From the NCBI GenBank assembly GCA_004151065.3, contig NWUY0304559592.1, positions 905-64,904 of the forward strand: a stretch of DNA of 64,000 nucleotides. The letters run 5' to 3'. The position numbers and the translations under genes were made by a program. Each line of letters starts with the position of its first letter. Positions within the stretch are counted from its first letter, which is position 1. Below the pieces are notes generated by a model that ran no database searches, was not told the origin of the DNA, and worked only from the letters and a program-made list of their open reading frames with translations. The DNA is from Larix sibirica (taxonomy: Eukaryota; Streptophyta; Pinopsida; Pinales; Pinaceae). Shown here piece by piece: positions 48,680 through 59,530 of the stretch.

Positions 48680-51480
48680 ATTTATATAAATGGCCTCGGG
48701 TTCGGTCGGGGCAGGCACATGTTGGTTGTCTTATTTAGTCAGAATTCCATTTCATTAAATTCATCTATGAGAGGTGGGATGCCCAATATATTTAGAGTTT
48801 GGACTAATCCAATCCAATTGGGTTTACTCCTAAGTGATCCCACTGGGAATCGACAAGGAGTATTAAGAATCCAAATACGATATTGCATATCTACTTTACT
48901 TTTTACCATTTAAAGAGTTGATCCTTAGCACTTTAATAGGAGGACCTTCACCATCCCCCCCCCATTCCCTAAAGAAACACCCAGTTTCATCCTTGTTTTT
49001 TGGGGACTTCAAACCCTCCCCCTTTTTTTTGCCTTTTTCCTTTGTAAAAACCTCCTCATTTTGAGGGGTTCGAGGAATCCCACATTATTGGGGCACACCA
49101 CTAACTGGATTTTCTTCTTAGTGGAATAAGCCATTCCTGGAAATTTATATCTGCTTATAGGTATGCCCTTGCACCCCAGCCCGCTTACAATAGCTGAGAG
49201 GATGGATAATAAAAGTAGTTATCCATTGTTGTTTGTTTCAACCTGAAGTACCTGAAGTAAGTGAATGGTTTCAGCGAATGGCTTATGCAGTGAGTGAATG
49301 GCTTCACATTGTGAGTTCCCATGTTATCTACTATAATAAATTGAGACAAGTTGTTTATAGCATTATGGCTTGAACTCTCTACAGCCCATCTACAACAGCC
49401 CATAGGGCAGTCCATGCAGCTTCAATGCAAAGATTGAACTCTACCGTCACAATAAAACAATTGGCTTTACATTTTTATTGGTATGGGACTTTCGCTTCGC
49501 CCCTTATCATTCGCTAGTTTTTATGAATAAGATTGCCTTTTAAGGGAGGGGGAAAGAGGAAAAATAGTCTCATCGGAAAAGTAAAATGGATTTTCTACTT
49601 TATGAACTATACCCTTTCTGAACGTTTCTATCTGATAGGTATGCCCTTGCACCCAGGCCAACTTCCATAGCTGAGAGGAAGGATATGAGAAACCCATCTC
49701 ACAACCTGAATCAGACATTCATTGGAGCCATGTTCACACAGGAGGTGGTTGTTACTGCTTTTCTTTCGTACAAGAATAGATATGCCGAATCTATGCTGCT
49801 ACAGGGAGGGGAATAAGCCAATGGGGATCCAATCCAATGGAGGTTAACTCATCCTACAGTGATCCAACGGGGAATCCACAATTTCAAAGAGATGGAATAA
49901 ATTTTTATCCCATGGGGCGGGATGAAGTCGATTGAGGCTCGACCAAACTCGCATCTCTACGTTTCACTTGACTTTCTTCTCTACCGAGATAAAGATCTAG
50001 ATCTAGTGTAGTGAAACTTGTTGCTCTCTTAGCTTGAGCTAAGCAGGCAGTTCATTAGTGCCCGATACTCGGTAGCTTATACCCCCGTGAGAGGAGGCCC
50101 CTTTGGTTGATTGCTTTATATATGTGCATATCGGAGGACTTACTTGTGAAGCCGGGGTTGGGTTGCGTTTTACAATGGCTCTGATGAGGTTCCTGAACTG
50201 ATGAGGTTCGAGTGACAATGAGCTTCGAGCGATGAGGCTCGACCAATGCATGAGGTACGAGCAATTAGCTCCGGGTGGATATGGGGGGGTACTCTGTTGT
50301 TAACTTGGAAGGTTCAATCTCCATCTTATTGGCTATAAAGAATGGAGACTTTCACACTTGGCTTGAACTCTTATGGCTGCTTAAGGCTTGAACTCTTTAG
50401 TGCATGGACTAAGTAAGCAGAGGTATAGCGCTAAATTCCATAAATAAACACCCAGTTGCATCCATCTTTGTTTGGTTGGGACAGCAGATTTAACAAAACC
50501 CTTTTCATTTCGCGTTTTGCCTTTGTCACAACCTCTAGTTCTCTAAAATGGCACCACTTCTAGAGCACTTCTAGAAGAAATGGCACTTCTAGAGAGAGCT
50601 AGAATTAGAATAGTTACATAGGTAGAATAATCCAGGGGAGCTCTAATCTGCTATAAATCCCCTAGGTCCGCTGCTAATACAATGGGAAGAGCATATATTT
50701 CTCAGTTATATATGTAATTATCTCCATTTTTCCACAATAGAGATAGAATCTATTGATTCCCTTTAGTATAAGAACTACTCTATCTAGTTAGTTTTTTCCG
50801 TAAGCTCTTTACTACTTGCCCTTAGTCCAACTACTAGCCTTAGATCATAGAGTAAGTCCCCCATTGTGCACCTTAAGAGACCCTATCTTAGTCCCATGCA
50901 TTTAAGAAGTTCCATGTACACTATACTACTTTCTTTATTAAATTACCCACCAGGCAATATAGAGTTTGAAATGGCCTCAGGTTGTTCGGTCGGGGCAGGC
51001 ACAACTACTTGTTGGTGGGACAAGATGACAACCCTCATCGGGGCACAAACAAAAAGTGGAGTTTCTTATTTATGAAAATGGCATTTCATGACATTTACCT
51101 ATAGATTGGGAAATGGGACTAATCCAATCCATACGTATGGGGTTTCCTCCTGTGATCCCATAGGTCTGCCATGTAGGTCTGCCGTGTTGGGGTGGGACCC
51201 TACTACCTGGGTCACAACCTCGTGAGGTGATATCCTTAGTAGCACCATTATCCTCCCTAAGTACAACACCACTCTAATATAATCCATGTCCTCCATGTTC
51301 GTTTAGTTGGTTGGGACATATTTCAAAACCTCTTCATTTCACTGCGTGCCTTAGTCACAACAGCTGTTTGAGGGGGTCTGAGGAATCAGACTCTGCTGCT
51401 CATCGGAGAACATAACTGGATTTTTTTTTCTGAACTAGGTCATTTCATGAGCTTTCCCTAGCTCTTATATGTGAGACCCG
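48680..51480 (+). repeat. Array of diverged copies of one unknown element
   Basis: Five segments recur in a loose common order. Segment a, GGTCGGGGCAGGCACA, lies at 48704 and 50987. Segment b, GGACTAATCCAATCCA with a following TGATCCCA, lies at 48802 and 51116, with a variant at 49828. Segment c, AACACCCAGTT..CATCC with a TTTTGCCTT phrase, lies at 48975 and 50450, with a variant at 51260. Segment d, GAGGGG(T)(T/C)(C/T)GAGGAATC with ACTGGATTTT, lies at 49062 and 51371. Segment e, GGTATGCCCTTGCACCC with TAGCTGAGAGGA, lies at 49160 and 49637. An inverted relative is at 57200-57640. No segment encodes a recognised protein. It may be an old mobile element or a locally amplified spacer. Confidence 0.65.
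50181..50263 (+). repeat. Degenerate tandem repeat of TGATGAGGTTCGAG units
   Basis: Five units follow one another: CTGATGAGGTTCCTGAAC, TGATGAGGTTCGAGTGACAA, TGAGCTTCGAGCGA, TGAGGCTCGACCAATGCA, TGAGGTACGAGCAA. Unit length varies from 14 to 20 bp. The fourth resembles GAGGCTCGACCAAACTCG at 49933. Confidence 0.85.
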
Positions 51481-51690
51481 CATGCATACGTTCAACTTGT
51501 CCATGTTTCTAGAGCCTCTTCTCTTCTATATAAAATTCTGAGCTTTAGCCCGTCTCTCTCCGGAATAGATTGAAAGAGTGCTCTTTATTATATTAATCGT
51601 GAACGAATTTTGAGAGCGATTCTTACCTTTTAAAATAGAGAGGTTGTAACATGATAGCCATCTGAGTAACACCAGGTAAACCCCTAACTG

Positions 51691-51745
51691 TAATGTTACT
51701 GTAATGCTACCATAATGCTACCATAATGCTACCGTACTGCTATAG
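51691..51745 (+). repeat. Five phased 11-bp tandem units
   Basis: Units are TAATGTTACTG, TAATGCTACCA (twice), TAATGCTACCG and TACTGCTATAG, in exact 11-bp register. The centre is most uniform and the edges are diverged, as expected for slippage expansion. Confidence 0.95.
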
Positions 51746-52284
51746 TTTCAAAGTCATTCTTTTCTGACTGCTAGCCATCTTAAAAGTAGAGTGTTCTCGG
51801 TCGAGTCTTCCGGGCCCAATTATAGTAGAGAGAAAGCGTTTATATATTTAAGGTCCAATCTTATTCAAAAGAGATAAGACCCAAAGGTAAAGTATACCCA
51901 TTCTCTACAGACCCCGTTCAGTTAAGACCCAATGAAGTCCGCATTTCACATTACCCCTGAAGTTCACCTGCCCAGTATCATGTGGGAGTAAAGAGTGTTT
52001 GAAGGGTTTTGTGCTTTATCGACTTCTGCTTCACCAACATAATCCACTGCTTCCTCTGCTGCTATTGGTTATGGGTCTGGATTACAATCTCAATCTACTG
52101 AATCAACTCAGTCAACTGGATCAAGGGCGCCCAGCTGCTGGGTCTTTATCATGAAATTCAGCTCCTTCCGCACTATAATTAATACACGATCTCGATCTTT
52201 CAAGTCGATCATCTTCATTCACGTTCTACCACCTGAGACTCTAGGCTAATGAATGATGTATTACACCCATATCTATATTAATTA
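51746..52284. other. Spacer, no gene seen
   Basis: Contains a Ser/Thr-rich reading at 52030-52135 (TCAACTCAGTCAACTGGATC) with an in-frame stop. It precedes the gypsy fragment but is not recognisably part of it. Confidence 0.45.
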
Positions 52285-53690
52285 ATTTTAGTCTATTTGT
52301 ATGGCATTATGGTATATAGTGATACTTGGATGGAGCATGTCTCACATCTAATGTAGGTTTTAGATCACTTAAAAAGCATCAACAATTGGAAAACCTCATG
52401 AAGTGTGAGTTTGGTTAGTCGTCTTTCATGTAGTTGGGGTAAGTGATCAGTGGAGGGGAGCTAAAGATAGATCCCACAAATATGGAGGCCCTCATGAACT
52501 GGCTAGTTCCTACAAATGTCATTGATGTTAGGATCTTTGTTGGGGAAGCACAATATTTTAATAAGTTCATAGATTCATTCTCAGTAGCAGTTGCACTACT
52601 CCAAACTAGAACATTGAGTGGTAAGAGCTTTTCAAAGAGCAAGAGTCAGCAAAAGGATTTCAATTAATTTAAGAGCAAAATCAATCAAGAATTAGTGCTC
52701 ACATTGCTAAACTTGTAGAAGCCACTAACTAGAAGTGGAGATAGATTAAACAAAGTATGCCATGGGAGTAGTTTTGAAGCAAGGAGGAAGGCTTGTATGT
52801 TATAATTCTATAATCTTTCATGGGGAAGTTATCAGCTACCCTACCTATGACAAGGAGCTCTATGCCCCTAGTGCAATTGTAAAGAAGTGGAAGCACTATT
52901 TGATGGGCAAGGATACCATCATTCACATAGATAACTAACCACTATAATATTTGTAGGCCCAGAGTAAGTTACAACAAACCGGACATGACAAGTGGATTGG
53001 GTACTTATAACAGTATCATTTGGCCATCAAATAGAAAAAGGAAAACACAAACGGGTTGTTGGAAGATATGCTTTCAAGGCTACCCACATCCAATATAACA
53101 TCTTTGGAAACTATATTTCACATGCATCCTTTTAATCATGATGCATACATAGAAGTGTACAAAAAACGATGAAGACTCCGAGGAGGTTTTTTAGTAGCTA
53201 TGGGGCCAAGTTCATGTGGAAGAAGGTTATGGAAAGGCTAACTATCATCTTTGGAATAGGTTACTCTACAAGCTAGACAAGGCCCATGTTCCTAAGGTTT
53301 CACTTTTGTAGCTTATCAGTCAGATAGGCTCACACCTCAAAGGTGTAAATACATTTTCGTGTTGGGAATAGTTTGCAACTTACATAAGTATGTGTAATAG
53401 CCTAGGATGTAGGAAGATGTAGCTAGTAATATGATAAGATGTATACTTTGTTTTACTAGCAGGTTCAATAAAATGAATAAAGGCATATACCAGCCCCTAC
53501 TTGTACCAACTCATCCTTGGGAAAGCATTTCCATGGATTTTGCAAGAGGTTTATCGATAACCCATAAAGGGACATGTCTATATATTTGCGGTAGTTGAAA
53601 GGTACTTCAGCAACATGTGCATTCTCATGCCATGTAAAAAATAGCATTAGTTTACAATAAGTAGTTAATAGGATATTTGAACATGAAACT
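52285..53690 (+). pseudogene. Ty3/gypsy pol fragment: RT end, RNase H, integrase start
   Basis: 52290-52330 reads IMVYSDTWMEH, the remnant of the YxDDI-x-VYS box with both Asp lost. HVISGGELKIDPTNMEA-type sequence then runs at 52437-52560, with LVPTNVIDVRIF and FNKFI (RT thumb). RNase H follows in a stop-free stretch at 52757-52937: GGRLVCYNSI, ISYPTYDKELYA, VKKWKHYLMGK, then HIDN (usually HTDH). Then TNGLLEDMLSRLP (53052-53090), the integrase-side linker with YHLWNRLLYKLDKAHVPK (53238-53291), and PTHPWESISMDFARGL (53501-53548) with the first catalytic Asp of integrase. It ends near MPCKK and IFEHE at about 53640-53685. The second Asp and the Glu of the triad are missing. Several stops and shifts make it inactive. 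The lineage differs from the one at 12225-13660. Confidence 0.9.
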
Positions 53691-53699
53691 TGTACTCGG

Positions 53700-53829
53700 C
53701 CTTGGTTGCCTCTCTTCTCACCCTTGAAAAAGGTGGCAGGCCTAAGTCCATTGAGATACCCTGACGCCCACGACCAGCCCCATGACCTCCACCATGACCA
53801 TGGCGACCACGTCCCCTCTCAATAGCCAT
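53700..53829 (-). pseudogene. Arg/Gly/His-rich leader, possible gag start of an LTR element
   Basis: On the minus strand an ATG at 53829 opens MAIERGRGRHGHGGGHGAGR, then DLGLPPFSRVRREATKAEY, open to about 53690. Upstream on that strand (54165 down to 53830) lies noncoding sequence beginning after GGTGGGAG with TGTCAGACGTGAGG. A purine tract followed by TG is the usual look of an LTR border, so the stretch could be an LTR plus leader. No second LTR was found, so this is tentative. Tail-to-tail contact with the gypsy fragment at 53690 is a chimeric join. Confidence 0.4.
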
Positions 53830-54389
53830 AACCTCTAAAAGCTAGAAAGTATTACGATCAGGCTGACAACAACAGTAGGGCAACTAGAAACCAAACAGGT
53901 AGGAGAGCCTCTGAACCTCAAACCTCTCTGCCAAACTAAGCTCAAGCCACCACAAACTCCAGAATTTAATGCTAAGATCATTTCTAGCTACCTAGCCTAG
54001 CATATAATCCAAAGCTTTCCAAGGAATAGGGTAAGGAGAGATAGAGAGGGAGCAGAGCCCTCCTCTATCTCTGTGGATTTATTGACAATAGCTGCCTCCC
54101 ACAGCTTCCCACACAGAGCGGATCTTAGTTGACTTTCCACCTTTGGAAATACCACCTCACGTCTGACACTCCCACCTAGCATTGATACCACACATGGTGG
54201 AGGGAGAAGTAACACATGATATAATTCCATGGCGACGAAGGTCGCGAATGTAATAACCACCGCTAGCGCAGGCGCCCAACTCAATGTCGACTGCATTAAA
54301 CTCTCAGTTATTCTTGTGTATAGACACTTTCCCCGAGAGGAGAGCCTGCCGAGTTAACCCCGACCTAAGGATTGGATTCCTTCTGGATC

Positions 54390-56885
54390 AATATTCTTTT
54401 TTTTCTACCCAATCTTCCTGGAGAGACATGAGACCGGTCCAAAAACAAAAGCCTTGGTTTACCATTTGACCCCCATATTGGCCAGAGAATCAACAACCTT
54501 GTTTGCGATCCTTCAAAAATGCAAAGGGATTATGGTTATATCTTGGATGAGAGTGGCCAATTCCACTAATTGAATAGAGAAGTGCAATTTTATAGAGGTT
54601 TGACCTAAATTACTAACTCATATAATTTTCCTTAGGATGCCAATCATAATCTTCGAGTCACCTTCTACCATTAAGGGGCCAATTTAGATTATTTGGCTAA
54701 CTTGAGCCCTCATATGAGAGCTTATATTTCTGCCACATTGCTGGTTGACTTTCCCAATTTCTTAGCGAAGCCTAGGATCCATCCACCCTTTTGGGATCAT
54801 AAAAATTAACCATGCGTGTCACGGGGCCAGGATTTTTGGCTCCATGACAATTAGTTTAAAGAGGAGGCAACAACCAAAGAGAATGTTTAACAAATTATGG
54901 ATTAAGAAGGTAGGTCTTGGGTCGACATGGGGAGTTTAACATTATGGATCAATGCTTCCAGAATGATTTTTTCATTGCCAGTGGTGGACCAATATTCCTT
55001 TGCCCATTACCTAGTGTAAACCGATTCAATGATATTCTTTTTTATTCTTCCAAACCAGCTACTGATCCCTTCTATGGTCTTCGAAAAATCCTACTATTAT
55101 ATGCTCTTTCCAGGTATTCTATAGTAAAATTCCTTGGATGATTTTCCAGATATGATTTCTTATTTTGTTTTAAAGGGGTTGGCAGTCTAGCCTACAAAAG
55201 TTGTTTTAATGTCTCCCCTTGTCCTGTCTAAACACTTCAATTTCGTGGCAGCCAAATCCCACCAACCAGAGGTAACTAGGCAGAGGTCAAAGAGGTGGGT
55301 TAGGGTCTCTCTCTTTAGCTTGGGTGCAGAGAAGACATATTGATGGCCCGCTAAAGCCATGCTTAATAAGGTTCTCCCCAGTAAAAGTTTTGCCATTAAA
55401 CAAGAGCCATAAGAAGGAATATATTTTAAGCCATTGATTCTAATACCAGAGTTTTTCCCATATATCCTGAGATTGCAGATGGAACCAGCTAGCACTTTTC
55501 TAATAACCTACTTTCACCTTGAAAGATTGTCGTCCCCCTAGTTAGTTACACCATTTCAAAATCTTTGGCCCCTCATATCGAATAATTGTCCTTTATTCCA
55601 TAATTTGTGTGAATGGGGTAGCTTGGTCTGGGGAGGCATAAAAAGGCCATTCTGACAATGGAGCCCACATGTGCATATCTTGATCTTTTTTTGGGGAAGT
55701 GGTCCTCCAATATTGGGAAACTGTGGTCCAACCAGCTTCCAAGAATTGAGCTCTCAACTGATGAAGAGACTCTTCCTGGGATAACCTATATTATTGTTTC
55801 CATGCATTGTCCTAGAGCAGGGCTTGTTCCCCATTCTTTTCTTCCCAAAAGAATTAACCCTATATGATCCCACTATTGCTCCATGTCTGTGCCCATAGGG
55901 GCTATCCTTAAATGTGTCTGTTCATTCGAACCAAGTATTCTTACTGGATCCTGTGTATTTGTCTTGCCATATGTCTACCCAAAGTTTTCCTTTCCATTCA
56001 AGCCATCTCCAATAAGTTTGGGCACTGAAGGCTTTGGCCATGATAGTGGGGTCCTGCATTCCTAGTCCTCCTTTGGATTTTGGTTGACGGATCCTCCCCC
56101 AAGAAACCAAGACCCATTTCTTTTCTAATGAGGGACCGCCCCATAGGAAGGAACGTTGGATTTTATTCTTTTTTTAGGATTGTCAAAGGGGTAAAGACCA
56201 CTGAGAGAGGATACAGGGGAAGAGCATGCCAGAAATATTCTTTTTTTAGGGTAATTCTACTATTTCTATTTAGGGAGCAGTAGGTCCAGCTAGAGAAATG
56301 GGATTCTAGTTTAGCAATAAGGGGATCCCAGGAGAACACCCGAATGGGAAACGCTATTAGCCACCTACCTATTTGGATAGGAGGGAGGCCCTGGAAAATA
56401 CTAGGACACATGCAATGTTCCTTTGAGTGACACCCCAAGTGTTTAGCAAGATAACATTCTATTTTTTTATTCTTGATCTCTGTGTCATAAGTGGTCATGA
56501 AGACCAAGCGGGTCAATCTCATTATTTTTGCTTTATTAATTGTGGCCTTTCCAAATAGCAAAGTCTTCTCAAAAACTTTTAGATGTGACGGAGGGCATCA
56601 AAGTTGAGGGGCCCTGCCAGTCTATAAAAAGAAATATAATCTTAAGAATAGTCTCCCTAAGTCTTCAGTAGAATTGATGTAAATGAAGGGAGAGAGGGTA
56701 TATCCCTATCTGATTCCTTTAAAAGGAGAGAAGGAAAAGGAGGGGGAGCCATTGACTAAAATGGAGAAAAAAGATGAAGAGATAAAATGAAATATCCATG
56801 AAAAACCATTCCTCACAAAAAGCCAAAGGCTAACAAAATTTGACAAGAAGGGCTAGCATAGACGATAGTAGGCTTTTGACATATA
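54390..56885 (-). pseudogene. LINE (non-LTR retrotransposon) ORF2 remnant: RT, zinc-binding region, RNase H
   Basis: Reading leftward from 56885: MSKAYYRL (RT motif A, second Asp lost), GFSWIFHFISSSFFSILVNG and GSPSF, then GIR, a stop, and GYTLSPF for the usual GIRQGDPLSPF (56690-56760). The YADD segment is missing or badly damaged. The frame 56163-56561 continues with LGCHSKEH, WDPLIAKLESH, and LKKEYFWHALPLYPLSVVF, the thumb pattern of plant LINEs. 55922-56110 gives QPKSKGGLGMQDPTIMAKAF and WRWLEWKGKLWVDIW. 55187-55495 holds the zinc-binding (zf-RVT) region with GRTLLSMALAGHQYVFSAPK and ETLTHLFDLC, most cysteines lost. The end (54470-54800) is RNase H: MVEGDSKIMIGILRKI and ANKVVDSLANMGVKW. 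The domain order is intact over 2.5 kb. There are many stops and shifts. No endonuclease or poly-A tail was identified. Confidence 0.92.
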
Positions 56886-57199
56886 AGGTTTAATCGACGT
56901 TTAATGTATGCAAGCAGTAACTTGTTGTTTGTATGCAGGTGCAGGGGCATAGTGGGAGGAGTTTGGAATGTATAAGCATTGACTTGTTGCTCGCTTTCTT
57001 CTTTTAGGATAAGATGTCATTTTGACCTAACTAATCTTGTCGGAGCTTATTCACATGGTCAGCTTTCACTCGATATGCACATAATAAAAGAAGTAACAAC
57101 AATAACTCCTGTGAAAGGGTAGTCAATTGTCACTGGGACCTTCTTTCAATGCTCGGCTCGGCTATTGTAGCTATGGCTGCTACTACTCACTCCCCGTCC

Positions 57200-57640
57200 C
57201 GCCAACGTAGAGATGCTCGTAGTTTGGTCGAGCATCAATCGGCTTCATCCTGCCCCTAGGGGAAACTTCATAAAATGGCATAGTTCAATTATAAAAACTC
57301 ATTAATTTTAGTTTCCCGATACTGTTTCCCCAGACAGACCCCAAGAGGTTTTTACTCAGGCAAAAAGCCAAATGCAAAGGTTAACACCCCAACAACACAG
57401 AAGCCAAAGCAGAGAATACCCATCAAATTATAAGTTGTCTTGGTCCAATCCAACCAACCAAACTTTGTTGCTGCCCCAACCGAACCTGCTGAGACCTTTT
57501 CAAAAATGTCTGGTGGAAAATGAGTAGTGTTTGTACAGGTTTATTGGGGTAACACTTATATTATACTTACTCTCGGCTATGGGAGTAGGCCGAAGTCGGC
57601 CTTTGTGAAGGGAATGCAAGGGCATACCTATCAGACTCTG
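57200..57640 (-). repeat. Inverted relative of the 48.7-51.5 kb array
   Basis: On the minus strand, GGTATGCCCTTGCATTCC (57620) matches segment e. GGTTCGGTTGGGGCAG matches segment a. TTTTGCCTGAGTAAAAACCTC and GGGGTCTGTCTGGGG match segments c and d. GGATGAAGCCGATTGATG, then CTCGACCAAACT and CATCTCTACG (57251-57208) closely match 49920-49962. Copies face each other across 5-8 kb that includes the gypsy and LINE block. Confidence 0.7.
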
Positions 57641-59246
57641 CAAACTACAGCTCACTATATGAGTTTCACTAATCCTTCTTCATTAATATAGATAATTAAT
57701 CTATAACTTACCCTTTCTTTTCATTGTATTAGCAGCAAAGGAGTAGCCTATGGGGGAGTGGATTAGAGCTCCCATGAATAGTAGTCATTTATAATTATCT
57801 CCAGCCAGGCGTTTTCCAATGCTCCACCAAACCTCGTAATAGCTTACTTATTTCTTCCTTCTTACGTAGTCAGTGCAAGCAAGTGTATCTATTTCTTATG
57901 AACAAGGTGCATATGGTAAAACAACCTAGGTTAGGGAGAATACACGAGAAGTGAGTGCAAGTGCCAATGCTAATAAAAAGAAATACTGCATATTTACTTT
58001 GCGCATCCAGTGTTTATGAATATGAAAAATTCCATGTCCATTGTTGTATAATTGATAATGTGGAAAGGCGGAGTGATGATTTCAATGTTATGAAAAACCA
58101 GGTCGTTTCCCCCTGGTGCACCTGCTTCTCCATGCATGATTGAGTGCAACAAACAACTAATTGGTTGTTATAGCGCCTATGTATGGGGCCCGTTGGTTAT
58201 AGCCTAGCCGGGGAGCCATTCATTGTGTGTAGGCAGTGTGTATTAGATTTATTCTCTTAATGGAGCACAGCAGTTCTTGGGTGGACCGCGCTTCGCAAGC
58301 AACTTCTTTATCCTCTTTCTCCTGGGGCTTCGAGGTAAGGCAAGGGGGAAAAGTAACCAACAACCAATACCGGGTGATACGCTTTTGCAGGGCTGAAAAA
58401 GAGTCGTTATAAGAGAGAGCTGAAGCGAACGTCCAACAGCGCCTAGTGGAGGGGGAATTCCATCTTTGATTGTAATATTTCACTTCATACATATATTATG
58501 CCGGCATAGATAAGTTCCTACTCGAAACGAAATATGATCATCGCGCGATCCATGTTTTGGTTTGGTTCTACTGAGATGATGTATCACTTGTACTCGCGTA
58601 GAGACGTTCTACTTGTTGCTCTAATCAACAATGAGCAAAAGAGATTATTGATGCACGCATAGAGAAGTAGTTCCTACTATACTCGAAACTAAATAAACTG
58701 ATCATCTATCTAGGAGACGTAGGGTTTTTATTTGGAACAGCTGTTCATTGTTGTGTTAGTATCTCTAATTAAACTAGTATGATCATTATTTATTAGGAGC
58801 CAAGCCTGGAGCCAAGCATCCGGGAAGTTATTTTAGAGTGAGTTTACCATTATAGCCAGACCCATTAATATGATATTGCCATAGAGAATTTCTACTTGCT
58901 CATTTATGTAACCCTGTCATTTGTATAATCCAATTACGCTGATGAAAATAAAGATACAACTGTTAAATAATGTTGGTTTTAGCTTGCACATATCTATACA
59001 TATAATTTGGTATTTATATATATATAAGTTCTACTACATACTTCATAAGTTTGGAACAATGGGGCAAAGACACAACAGTCTATTAAAAATATTATGAAAA
59101 CACAAATTTGTTTGGACAATCTGATAATTGGAAGAATAGGCTAATAGGTTGGACGGCAAGCAATATGTAGAGCTTAGGCACAAACTATCCGAAGTTGTTC
59201 TTCTTACACTACAGCTTCAGACTACAGCCTAAACGGAACGGTAGGC
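57641..59246. other. Spacer, no gene seen
   Basis: No reading frame resembles a known protein. AGTTCCTACT with TACTCGAAAC recurs near 58511 and 58667. No RNA gene was seen. Confidence 0.5.
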
Positions 59247-59270
59247 CTTATGGAAGACCTTATGGAAGAT
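59247..59270 (+). repeat. 12-bp tandem duplication
   Basis: CTTATGGAAGAC is followed at once by CTTATGGAAGAT, then a partial third unit (CTTA). Confidence 0.95.
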
Positions 59271-59458
59271 CTTACTGCACTGCGATAGGAACTAATTTTA
59301 TAACTTCTTCAAATGGGAACCATGGCAGGTCTAATGTCATTATACATTGTATGACGTTTACCTCATAGCAGAAAGTACAATCTAAGGTAAGAGTCAGTGG
59401 GAACACGTCATGCCTGGGAGGCTTATAAGAGTAATCATAGCACCTATTTCTTCTATTG

Positions 59459-59530
59459 TTCCACCCCGCTCTGAAGATGTTTTGGCAATCAATCGAATCA
59501 ATCAATCGATCTCTATTTCTCCAGCCCAAC
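59459..59530 (+). repeat. Repeat pair with 27078-27140, same orientation
   Basis: CCGCTCTGAAGATGTTTTGG, then GGCAATCAATC, a short CAAT run, and ATCTCTATTTCTCCAGC. The copies are 32.4 kb apart. Confidence 0.65.
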
